From Candidatus Gastranaerophilales bacterium (GTDB lineage: Bacteria > Cyanobacteriota > Vampirovibrionia > Gastranaerophilales > Gastranaerophilaceae): DNA of 35,166 nucleotides. Below, piece after piece: positions 24,822 to 32,010 of the stretch; position 1 is the stretch's first letter, and each line of letters begins with the position of its first letter. The position numbers and the translations under genes were made by a program. The stretch spans positions 1-35,166 of the forward strand of contig CAJOOA010000009.1 of NCBI GenBank assembly GCA_905236055.1. Reading direction: 5' to 3'. The notes under the pieces were generated by a model that was not told the origin of the DNA, did not search any database, and saw only the letters and a list, made by a program, of their open reading frames with translations.

Positions 24822-25814
24822 ATGAAAAACAAAAGAATTATTTTGTTAATAGGGCTATTGCTTTTGGCAGCAGGATTGATAGGTTTTTTCTTGATAGAGA
24901 AAACAACAGTTTTACAAGAAGTTAAGAATGCAAATCCAACTCAGCATAAGTCTGTTACTGATAAGAAGTCAGATTCAGATCTCGAAAAAGCAACCAAGAT
25001 AAATAAAATACAAACGAAACTATATTCCGAAAATCCAAATTATATGCCATTTGTATCGGCTGTAGAACTTTCAAAAATAGAACCGGCTACAAAAGCAAAA
25101 CTTTATGAAATATTGGAACAATCTCAAGGATTTTATTTGTTAAAACAAAATCCGGATACTCAGGATGTGTTTGTTATATTGCAAAATCCTGTTAAAAATG
25201 ATGAAAAGAGATATGCAAGACATAATTTACAGACGGTTAAAATTGGTGCTGACGGCAATGTAAGTTATATCAATATAGGTTTTGATGGGCTTGATAATGA
25301 AACGGAAAATGCCGTTGTTCAATGCAAAAATGAAGAATGGATTTTTGACGAATCAATTGAACCTTTTAGACCACTGAAACATATTATGTATGATAAAAAG
25401 AAAAAAGTTCTTTATACTGAAGTGTGGAATTATGATGATGCAGAGCCAATTAAGTATGAATTAATTGATGGTAACGGAAAGATATTATCGGTTAAAAAGG
25501 AAACCCAATCGGGTGATATGGAATATAGAGAAGAGCATGTTTTTTATAATGAAGAAGGAAATACCGTCAAAAGTATTTCAATAACTTATGAGGGTCCGGA
25601 TATTAGACGATTTACTTGTTATAATACGGAAATTCCGGATGAAAATATAACAATAGAGTCCATATACGATAACGGGTTAAAAACTGCTGAAAAAGTGTAT
25701 GATCAAGGTTACAAGCTTATTACAACAATCAATGCCGATTACAAAAATGGCGAAATTACTGCGTTAGAAGTTATAGATTTAGAAGATAGTGAAGCAGAAA
25801 CAGATAACGACTAG
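24822..25814 (+). CDS. Orphan protein with N-terminal membrane anchor
   Basis: Residues 1-26 (MKNKRIILLIGLLLLAAGLIGFFLI) form a signal anchor or uncleaved signal, so the rest is probably periplasmic. Residues about 30-60 are a charged linker. The remaining 270 residues are beta-rich and repetitive in character (FDGLDNETENAVVQCK, EYREEHVFYNEEGNTVKSISITYEG), recalling the beta-hairpin style of MORN/RHS-like repeats, but I cannot name a family. The AGAGGAAGAGG Shine-Dalgarno is strong. Strong consensus promoter. It is monocistronic and converges on the zincin-like gene, sharing a CTAG at the stops. Confidence 0.8.
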   Translation: MKNKRIILLIGLLLLAAGLIGFFLIEKTTVLQEVKNANPTQHKSVTDKKSDSDLEKATKINKIQTKLYSENPNYMPFVSAVELSKIEPATKAKLYEILEQSQGFYLLKQNPDTQDVFVILQNPVKNDEKRYARHNLQTVKIGADGNVSYINIGFDGLDNETENAVVQCKNEEWIFDESIEPFRPLKHIMYDKKKKVLYTEVWNYDDAEPIKYELIDGNGKILSVKKETQSGDMEYREEHVFYNEEGNTVKSISITYEGPDIRRFTCYNTEIPDENITIESIYDNGLKTAEKVYDQGYKLITTINADYKNGEITALEVIDLEDSEAETDND

Positions 25815-26632
25815 CGAGTTCGAACATTTTCTATCTTTTTAGGTCGGGTGAATACTTCCATAATTTTGTTCATTGCATATACAGAAACCCCGGTAATTGC
25901 AGCATAACCTACATAACTCAGTAGGGCTTTACCGTAGAACTTTTTGAGGTTTTTCACAGCAGAATTGGGCAGCTTGGCTTTTTTTGCCATTTTTATGCCA
26001 TTATGACTCGCTAATGCTTCTTCTGCGACAGTAGGAAGCATACCTGCAACTGCAATCCAATGGCAGTTATCTTGGACCCAATCCATTGCGTTTCTCGGCG
26101 CATCTTTGGGTTTTGGTCTGGTAAATAGCGCAATTGTTCCCATCATACCTGCAAGCCAATATCCAGGCCCTCTCATTCTCTGAAGTAGTTTACCAAACTT
26201 ACCTCTCATGTCATTCATAGCGTGCCCAAGTTCATGAAAGCCGGTAATGGATGCTTTATTCGTATTTAAAACTATTTCTGTTGTTTCTGGGTTAAAAAAT
26301 GCGTTTAATCCGGCTTTTACATCATAATTTAATATTTTGTTTTTAGGTAATAATGTATCTGCATGTGTAAAATCTTTATGTATTACTTTTAATCCTTTCT
26401 TTTCTAATCCGCTTAAATCAACTGCTTTAATAAATGCATCTTTATATAGGTTATTATTCGCGTGTTCTTTATGCATTTGTCTTAAAAATGGGTTTGAAAA
26501 CGGCGGCAGTGCCTTGTATATCAATGCAGAAGCAATCATTGCAGCTGTAGCACCTGCTTTTGCTTCAGCATAGCTTCTTCGTTGGTAAGTATTGCCATTA
26601 TAGTTATAGGTATCTGATATATATTCTACCAT
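25811..26632 (-). CDS. HELGH zincin-like membrane protein
   Basis: The track start is a TTG at 26644; the ATG at 26632 (MVEYISDTYNYNG) is likelier though no strong Shine-Dalgarno is present. A zinc-peptidase motif ITGFHELGHAMND lies near residue 138, and PTVAEEALASHNG about 65 residues later provides a Glu that could be the third ligand, as in gluzincins (M48-like HExxH...E). Hydrophobic segments at about 31-45, 160-175 and 240-257 suggest membrane contact. The family is not one I recognise, and substrate and membrane topology are unknown. It is convergent with the previous gene. Confidence 0.65.
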   Translation of the reverse strand: MVEYISDTYNYNGNTYQRRSYAEAKAGATAAMIASALIYKALPPFSNPFLRQMHKEHANNNLYKDAFIKAVDLSGLEKKGLKVIHKDFTHADTLLPKNKILNYDVKAGLNAFFNPETTEIVLNTNKASITGFHELGHAMNDMRGKFGKLLQRMRGPGYWLAGMMGTIALFTRPKPKDAPRNAMDWVQDNCHWIAVAGMLPTVAEEALASHNGIKMAKKAKLPNSAVKNLKKFYGKALLSYVGYAAITGVSVYAMNKIMEVFTRPKKIENVRTR

Positions 26633-26729
26633 TCCCACACCCAAAATATAGAATTCTACAATACATGCAAAACAAAACGTATCTCAAAGTTGCGTTATAT
26701 CGACCAAATTGTTACATTTTTAAATAAAA

Positions 26730-27965
26730 CTACATACCTTCGGTAGAAGTATTATTTTTATTTTTAGAATGTTTTTTTGCTTCTTTTAGTTTTAATTTAC
26801 GTTCTTTTATTTTTATAAGGGTTTCTATATCCATTTGGCGCAATTTACGTTTATATTCAAGTTTTTTTACTTTTTTATCAAACTTTTCGGCTTTTTTTAT
26901 TTTCTTTTTTTCGGCTTGTTCAAGTTTCTTAGCTTTTTTGGCTTCAAATTTAACTTCTTCAATATCTTTAATCGAATCTTCCGCAAGCTTAAAACCTATG
27001 ACAGATACAGGAACATTCAGACCGTCTATGTCTTCAAGTTTTGAGACTTCGCCTTCAACATCTATACTCCATGTCCCAAGGTATTCTGGCACATCGCCGG
27101 TATAGGCGTATGCACTCAATATAATTCTGTTATCATCATTCGCATCAAAGCCCATAGGATAGATATCCCATCGTTTTTCATCAAAATCAATATCATCATT
27201 TTTTGCCCAATAATTTACTATTGCGTCTCTGATTTGAGGCAACTTTGTTGCGGTCTTAGTTTCAAAGTTGTAAACCCACAAGTCCGTTTTCCAAATGCCA
27301 TCGTGTCTGTGTCCTACTTTTTCTTTGACAACCAGCTTTTTGTTATCTGCAGAAAAATCAATTGGTGTAAGCGTTCTAAATATAAATTTTGTATCAATGT
27401 CTTTGTCCGTGGAAATAAGCGGTGTTTCTTCTTTCTGAACAATATTTGCACGCATCGCTTTTTCCGTATCATTCAAGGTAGGATCAAGTTTTATTAAAAA
27501 TAAATCGCAGCAGGTACAATCGGTTTCTGCATAATAATAAACGGCAGGGTAAACTAGCATGGTTTTATCTCCGGATATTATTCCTTGTGCATTTATTTGT
27601 CTGTCAAAATTTAGTTTTCTCGGCAAACTTAACTCCGGACTGCCAACAGGACTATTATATTTTACTAATTTGTATGTCTTTTGTGGAACATAAACCATAT
27701 TTGAATCTTGTGGGACTTTTGCTTCATCGGGCTTAATTTCAGCTTTCGTTTTTGCTCTCGATTTTGCTTCATATTCTTCTACTGTCATATATCCGGACTC
27801 CGGCATACGACTTTTTTCGTATTTCTCTGTAGCGGCAACCTTTTCGACTTCATTTTGATATAAGAACTCTGCTACACCCCTATCTTGTCTTTTTGTAATA
27901 GGATATTTCATTTGGTTAAAATGTATTTTCATAGCCATTATTGAGCCAGCAAGAGTTGTAAACAT
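26730..27965 (-). CDS. Orphan protein with Lys-rich coiled-coil tail, coupled to a response regulator
   Basis: Its ATG shares one base with the stop of the regulator (TAATG), so it is translated with it. Residues about 100-330 form a beta-rich domain with propeller-like repeats (IDFSADNKKLVVKE; LWVYNFETKTATKLP; DIYPMGFDANDDNRIILSAY), recalling TolB-type repeats. A CTCC motif lies at about 150. Residues about 335-411 are Lys-rich and helical (FEAKKAKKLEQAEKKKIKKAEK), probably coiled coil or nucleic-acid/surface binding. There is no clear signal peptide, although the first 13 residues are hydrophobic. Likely an output or companion protein of the kinase/regulator pair; function unknown. Confidence 0.75.
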   Translation of the reverse strand: MFTTLAGSIMAMKIHFNQMKYPITKRQDRGVAEFLYQNEVEKVAATEKYEKSRMPESGYMTVEEYEAKSRAKTKAEIKPDEAKVPQDSNMVYVPQKTYKLVKYNSPVGSPELSLPRKLNFDRQINAQGIISGDKTMLVYPAVYYYAETDCTCCDLFLIKLDPTLNDTEKAMRANIVQKEETPLISTDKDIDTKFIFRTLTPIDFSADNKKLVVKEKVGHRHDGIWKTDLWVYNFETKTATKLPQIRDAIVNYWAKNDDIDFDEKRWDIYPMGFDANDDNRIILSAYAYTGDVPEYLGTWSIDVEGEVSKLEDIDGLNVPVSVIGFKLAEDSIKDIEEVKFEAKKAKKLEQAEKKKIKKAEKFDKKVKKLEYKRKLRQMDIETLIKIKERKLKLKEAKKHSKNKNNTSTEGM

Positions 27966-28630
27966 TATACCAAGCCCTCTTTCATCGCTTTAACAGTGGC
28001 CTGTGTTCTTGAAGCAGTACATAATTTTTGTAAAATACTGTGGACGTGCGCCTTCGCAGTGGCTCTGGTTATCACAAGTTTTTCTGCTATTTGCGGATTA
28101 GAAAGCCCATCTACCATTAGCTCGAGCACATCTAATTCTCTTTCCGTAAGTCCGTATGAATTTTTTGTTCTGTCAGATAAAACATCTGTTTGAGATGACT
28201 GACTTGATGTAGTTTTACCAAGATTTGAGAACACAATTTTTGCAATTGCAGGATCAATCCAGCCAACTCCATCATAAACGGCTCTTATAGCGGTTAAGGT
28301 TTGCTCCGGAGTAGCTCCTTTCATAACATATCCATCAGCGCCTGCTGCAAATGCACCCAGTATATCTTGTTCGCTGTTCCTTGATGTCAAAATAAGAATT
28401 TTGGTTTCGGGCAAGATTTCCTTTATTCTGGCAGTTGCCTCTATGCCATCCATATTAGGAAGCCCGATGTCCATGAGAATAACATCTGGTGTGTGCTCTC
28501 TGGCCAGTTTAATACCTGTTAAACCATCAGAAGCTTCTGCCACAAGACTTATACCTTCAGCTTTTTCAAGCACCATACCTAGTCCAATTCTGTATAATTC
28601 ATGATCTTCAACCAAAAGTACTCTTATCAT
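27965..28630 (-). CDS. NarL/FixJ-family response regulator
   Basis: Transcription factor of the kinase operon. Receiver (1-about 120) with acidic pair EDH, phospho-acceptor Asp54 (VILMDIGLPNMDG), ILTS switch and YVMKG Lys. The LuxR HTH is near 155-221 (LTERELDVLELMVDGLSNPQIAEKLVITRATAKAHVHSILQKL), joined by a Ser/Thr-rich linker (TTSSQSSQTDVLSDR). The ATG is 1 nt after the kinase stop, with a GGAGGA Shine-Dalgarno inside the kinase end. It also overlaps the next gene by one base, so three genes are tightly coupled. It is a paralogue of the orphan regulator at 16424. Confidence 0.94.
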   Translation of the reverse strand: MIRVLLVEDHELYRIGLGMVLEKAEGISLVAEASDGLTGIKLAREHTPDVILMDIGLPNMDGIEATARIKEILPETKILILTSRNSEQDILGAFAAGADGYVMKGATPEQTLTAIRAVYDGVGWIDPAIAKIVFSNLGKTTSSQSSQTDVLSDRTKNSYGLTERELDVLELMVDGLSNPQIAEKLVITRATAKAHVHSILQKLCTASRTQATVKAMKEGLV

Positions 28631-28631
28631 G

Positions 28632-30185
28632 TTATCCTCCGATACTTGCGGGCTGCTTTACGGCGTCAGTTAAAAGGAATGAAAATTCACTTCCTTTAGT
28701 AAGGACACTTTCAACCCATATTTTACCGCCATGTGATTCTATAATTTGGCGTGATAAATACAATCCCAAACCGGTGCCGGCAGAACGTTTAGTGCTTGTA
28801 CCCTGAGAAAAACGTTGAAACATATTTGGTATATCACACGCGGCGATTCCGGGACCGTTATCTGATACTGAAAAAATTAGGTCATTACCTTCATTTTTAA
28901 TTCTAATAACTACTTTCCCGTCTTCTTGGGTATAGTTGATTGCATTTCCGCACAAGTTGCATATTACACGTCTTAATTCACTTTTGTCTCCATAGACTTC
29001 CATATCTTGTTTCTCACAATCTATTGAAAAATCTATATTTTTACTTTCTGCTAATGGTTTTAATTCATCATATACAAGTTTTACGAGACTATATATATTG
29101 AAATCTTTTTTCTTCAATTCTAATTTTTCGGCATCATATTTATAGACTTCCAGCAAAGCATTTACAAGTCCTAGCAAATCTTCATTACTTTTTTGCATTG
29201 TAGCAAGTAATTTTCTTTGTTTTTCATCAAGTTCTCCAAGCGCACCATCAAGAAAGAACGTCAAAGTTTGGATAGCCGCAAGTAAAGGTGTCCTTAAATC
29301 GTGGGTTAATGTCGCAATAAAATCATCTCTCAATTTATCGGATTTTTTCTGTTCTGTTACATCTCTTATAACACCGACGAACTTTTTGTATTTATCATCA
29401 GGGTTGAACCTCGCAAAGCTAATTTCTACCGGGATAGCATTGTTGCAAAGAGGATTTTTAATATGAAAATCTCTTAAAAAGAGTTCATTTCCCTCAAATT
29501 GATGAAGCTCTTTTGATATAAAAGTCTTGTTGCTAAAAACATAATCGTCAATTGTTGAGCCAACTATTCGGCTGTTAACGAAACCAGTTAAATTTTCGCA
29601 GGCAGGGTTAACTTTCTCTATAATTCCGTCTTCATCGACAATAACAATACCGTCTGCACAATAATTTACTATTCCTTCCAGTTTTGCGTTTGTTTGTTTT
29701 AAATCGGCGGTACGGGCTTCAACAAGTTGTTCAAGATTATGGGAATATTTCTCCAACTCTTCATGAGCTATTTCCAACTCTTCAATTTTTTGTCTTAATT
29801 GTGACAATAAGTAACTTCTTTCAATTCCGTTTTTAATATTTATGATTAAGTCATCATTACTCCATGGCTTTTCGATATATCGGTAAAGACCGATTTCGTT
29901 GATTGCTCTTATCGCATTTTCTTTATCGGCATAACCAGTCAAAAGTATTTTACTAACTTCGGGATATAAATTCTTAACTTTTGATAAAAATTCTAAGCCG
30001 TTCATTTCCGGCATTAAAAAATCTGAGATAACCAAGTCCGGAGTGTTATTTCGCAAAAATTCCAGAGCTTCATTCGGATTGTTGAAAAAATGCGCATCAG
30101 AAAACCCCTCAACCTTTAGCAGTGTTGCAAAAGCAGAGGTAACTATTTTCTCATCATCGACTACAACAATCTTCCCCGTTTCCAT
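28632..30185 (-). CDS. Hybrid histidine kinase: REC-coiled coil-PAS-HisKA-HATPase
   Basis: Soluble sensor kinase with an N-terminal receiver domain (1-about 120; Asp55 in LVISDFLMPEMNG; TGYAD; Lys in YIEKPW). A coiled coil follows (IEELEIAHEELEKYSHNLEQ), then a PAS domain (about 165-275, ADGIVIVDEDGIIEKVNP), HisKA (H295 in THDLRTPLLA) and HATPase with NAINYT, DNGPGI and GTGLGLYLSR. No membrane segment, so signals are intracellular or arrive by phosphorelay through the receiver. It heads the operon and sits 1 nt before the NarL-type regulator, which is its probable partner. The ATG at 30185 falls at the predicted transcript start. Confidence 0.94.
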   Translation of the reverse strand: METGKIVVVDDEKIVTSAFATLLKVEGFSDAHFFNNPNEALEFLRNNTPDLVISDFLMPEMNGLEFLSKVKNLYPEVSKILLTGYADKENAIRAINEIGLYRYIEKPWSNDDLIINIKNGIERSYLLSQLRQKIEELEIAHEELEKYSHNLEQLVEARTADLKQTNAKLEGIVNYCADGIVIVDEDGIIEKVNPACENLTGFVNSRIVGSTIDDYVFSNKTFISKELHQFEGNELFLRDFHIKNPLCNNAIPVEISFARFNPDDKYKKFVGVIRDVTEQKKSDKLRDDFIATLTHDLRTPLLAAIQTLTFFLDGALGELDEKQRKLLATMQKSNEDLLGLVNALLEVYKYDAEKLELKKKDFNIYSLVKLVYDELKPLAESKNIDFSIDCEKQDMEVYGDKSELRRVICNLCGNAINYTQEDGKVVIRIKNEGNDLIFSVSDNGPGIAACDIPNMFQRFSQGTSTKRSAGTGLGLYLSRQIIESHGGKIWVESVLTKGSEFSFLLTDAVKQPASIGG

Positions 30186-30191
30186 ATTCTC

Positions 30192-30220
30192 ATATTAACC
30201 CAAATGCTTGCATTAGACAA
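30192..30220 (-). promoter_or_regulatory. Promoter of the REC-PAS-HisKA kinase operon (possibly leaderless)
   Basis: Minus strand TTGTCT, 17-bp spacer, TAATAT, followed by GAGAAT and then the ATG. The predicted start coincides with the A of the ATG, and no separate Shine-Dalgarno is seen. Confidence 0.55.
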
Positions 30221-30224
30221 ATTA

Positions 30225-30254
30225 TTAACAATTATTACTTAATTATGTTATAAT
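30225..30254 (+). promoter_or_regulatory. Promoter of the prepilin operon
   Basis: TTAACA, 18-bp spacer, TATAAT preceded by TGT (extended -10). It is back to back with the kinase promoter across 92 bp, so the two operons can be regulated together. Confidence 0.6.
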
Positions 30255-30277
30255 CAAACAAAAAGATGGTGGCATAG

Positions 30278-31021
30278 ATGAATAAAAATTCTAAATTTGG
30301 GTTTACATTGGCGGAGATTCTTATAGCGATGGGAATCGCAGGTGCTATTGCTGCTCTTACGATTCCACAACTTGTAGTGAGTACTCAAAGTAATAAGTTT
30401 GCTACGGCATTGGGACGCTCAGTGGAAACAATTGAGACCGGCTGCCAAGCTCTGATTCAGGACGCAGGCGAGTATTCCAGTGATGGGGAAATTTTTGGAC
30501 ACGCATTAATAGAAGTTGGATATGATACCAGGGGGACAGCTCCTCCGCTTATAATAGCTGATAGTAAGTTATTTGAGAATGCCGGAGCTTTTTTTGATGC
30601 AACGCCATTGTCAGATTCACAACAGTCTAGCTATACCGGTAGTGTAAAGTCTTATACAGGAGGTGCACCATCGCCAAGGGTAAGTAGTATAGCCGGAAAA
30701 TTTGCTGTCAATACAAAACTCGGAGCATATTATGGTGTGCTGAAAAGAACGGATGAAGCAAATGCGGATGATCCCTTGGTTGAATTAATTTATATTGATG
30801 TAAACGGTGCAAATCCACCAAACAGATATGGTAGGGATGTATTTTTATTCGGACTTACGGATGCTTGCCATATGATACCTGCAGGTACAAATCGTATGAA
30901 TTCATGGTATTCCGGTGTTGCACTCGCAACGTCAGCATGTGATGGTGGAAATGTAACAAATGGATTATCTTGTACGGAAAGAGTTGTTAGAGAAGGTTTT
31001 AAAAATAATTACAGCAGATAA
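30278..31021 (+). CDS. Type IV prepilin-like (pseudopilin) protein
   Basis: The N-terminus KFG|FTLAEILIAMGIAGAIAALTIPQL is a class III prepilin signal: a short basic leader, prepilin peptidase site after Gly8, Phe at +1 and Glu at +5, then the hydrophobic helix. The globular part (about 40-247) has Cys residues near the end (CHMI, CDGG, SCTERVVREGF) for possible disulfides. The 247 residues are longer than a classical major pilin, as for minor pilins or the pilin-like proteins abundant in this lineage. A GGTGG Shine-Dalgarno lies 10 nt before the ATG. It is followed by a PC4-like gene 14 bp later. PilT at 13868 could serve it. Confidence 0.88.
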   Translation: MNKNSKFGFTLAEILIAMGIAGAIAALTIPQLVVSTQSNKFATALGRSVETIETGCQALIQDAGEYSSDGEIFGHALIEVGYDTRGTAPPLIIADSKLFENAGAFFDATPLSDSQQSSYTGSVKSYTGGAPSPRVSSIAGKFAVNTKLGAYYGVLKRTDEANADDPLVELIYIDVNGANPPNRYGRDVFLFGLTDACHMIPAGTNRMNSWYSGVALATSACDGGNVTNGLSCTERVVREGFKNNYSR

Positions 31022-31035
31022 AAGGAGATAAAATT

Positions 31036-31269
31036 ATGGCAGGAAAATTACTTGCGAGTATTCAAAGATCAGATACAGAACAATTACAAATATCTATTTC
31101 CGAATACAAAGGGAAAAGCTATTTCAACTTGAGAATATTTTACACTACGGATGATGGCGCGAATTGGCTGCCGACTAAGAAAGGTGTTACTTTTGCACCT
31201 GATCAATTAGATATTTTATCGGATGCGATAGAAGAAGCTAAAAAAGAGTTTATGACTGAAGAGGGGTAA
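31036..31269 (+). CDS. PC4/YdbC-like ssDNA-binding protein
   Basis: Resembles the PC4 (transcriptional coactivator p15)/YdbC family that binds single-stranded DNA through a beta-sheet and a C-terminal helix. The hallmark is LQISISEYKGKSYFNLRIFYTTDDGANWLPTKKGVTFAP (about 17-55), then a helix (LDILSDAIEEAKKEF). At 77 residues the length matches the bacterial form. AAGGAGA is an excellent Shine-Dalgarno. It is the second gene of the prepilin operon. Its TAA stop lies in frame with the next ORF (see finding). Bacterial members' roles are poorly known; regulation of transcription or DNA repair is possible. Confidence 0.85.
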   Translation: MAGKLLASIQRSDTEQLQISISEYKGKSYFNLRIFYTTDDGANWLPTKKGVTFAPDQLDILSDAIEEAKKEFMTEEG

Positions 31270-31299
31270 ATATACTCATTCAACAATTTACTTAAAATT

Positions 31300-32010
31300 A
31301 TGACTTTACAAGATGAAATAATATCAACAGTTTCGCATGAAATGAGAACCCCCCTGACTAGTATCAGGGGCTTTTCTCAAACACTTTTAAATTCATGGGA
31401 AAAACTTGATGATGATAATAAAAGGAAGTTTATCAAAATTATAGAAGAACAGTCTAATCGATTGATTAATCTTGTTGAGAACATTCTTACTGTATCAAAA
31501 GAAAATTCGGAAATACTGGTTTTTAAAAAAATAGATGTGAACAAGTTGATTAAAGATATTTTACCAATTTTTACCGAAAAATATAAGGACCATAAATTTA
31601 TATTTAACGAAAGTAAAAACTCTTTGTTGGCGAGATTAGATGAAGATAAGTTTCAACAGATAATAACAAATTTGCTTGATAATGCAGGAAAATATTCTCA
31701 AGAAAATACCATGGTTACTATAACTACAGAACTGCAAAATGAATTTATATTGATAAAAATATCAGATGAGGGTATTGGTATTAAAGCTGAAGATGTGGAC
31801 AAGCTGTTCAAAAAATTTAGCCGTATTGAAAATCATTTGACAAGTAAAACTCAGGGGAACGGACTGGGGTTGTATATAACAAAAAATTTGGTTGAAAAAA
31901 TGAACGGAAAGATATCTTTAAAAAGCCAATTTAATAAGGGAACGGAATTTCAAATAGAATTCCCTTTGTATAATCCGGAGGAGGCGTTAAAATGCTCTCG
32001 AACCTCCTAA
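31300..32010 (+). CDS. Minimal soluble histidine kinase (HisKA-HATPase)
   Basis: Has only the transmitter: HisKA with H13 in STVSHEMRTPLTS, dimerisation helices, then HATPase with NLLDNAGKYS (N box), DEGIGI (G1), FKKFSR and GNGLGLYITK (G2). There is no sensor, transmembrane or HAMP region. Upstream of the ATG is no Shine-Dalgarno; GAGGGG lies 33 nt back at the end of the PC4-like gene. The 10 codons between the PC4-like TAA and this ATG are open and in the same frame. Either it starts by reinitiation, or the 5' end has been lost. It ends inside the next gene with a 19-bp overlap. Confidence 0.9.
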   Translation: MTLQDEIISTVSHEMRTPLTSIRGFSQTLLNSWEKLDDDNKRKFIKIIEEQSNRLINLVENILTVSKENSEILVFKKIDVNKLIKDILPIFTEKYKDHKFIFNESKNSLLARLDEDKFQQIITNLLDNAGKYSQENTMVTITTELQNEFILIKISDEGIGIKAEDVDKLFKKFSRIENHLTSKTQGNGLGLYITKNLVEKMNGKISLKSQFNKGTEFQIEFPLYNPEEALKCSRTS

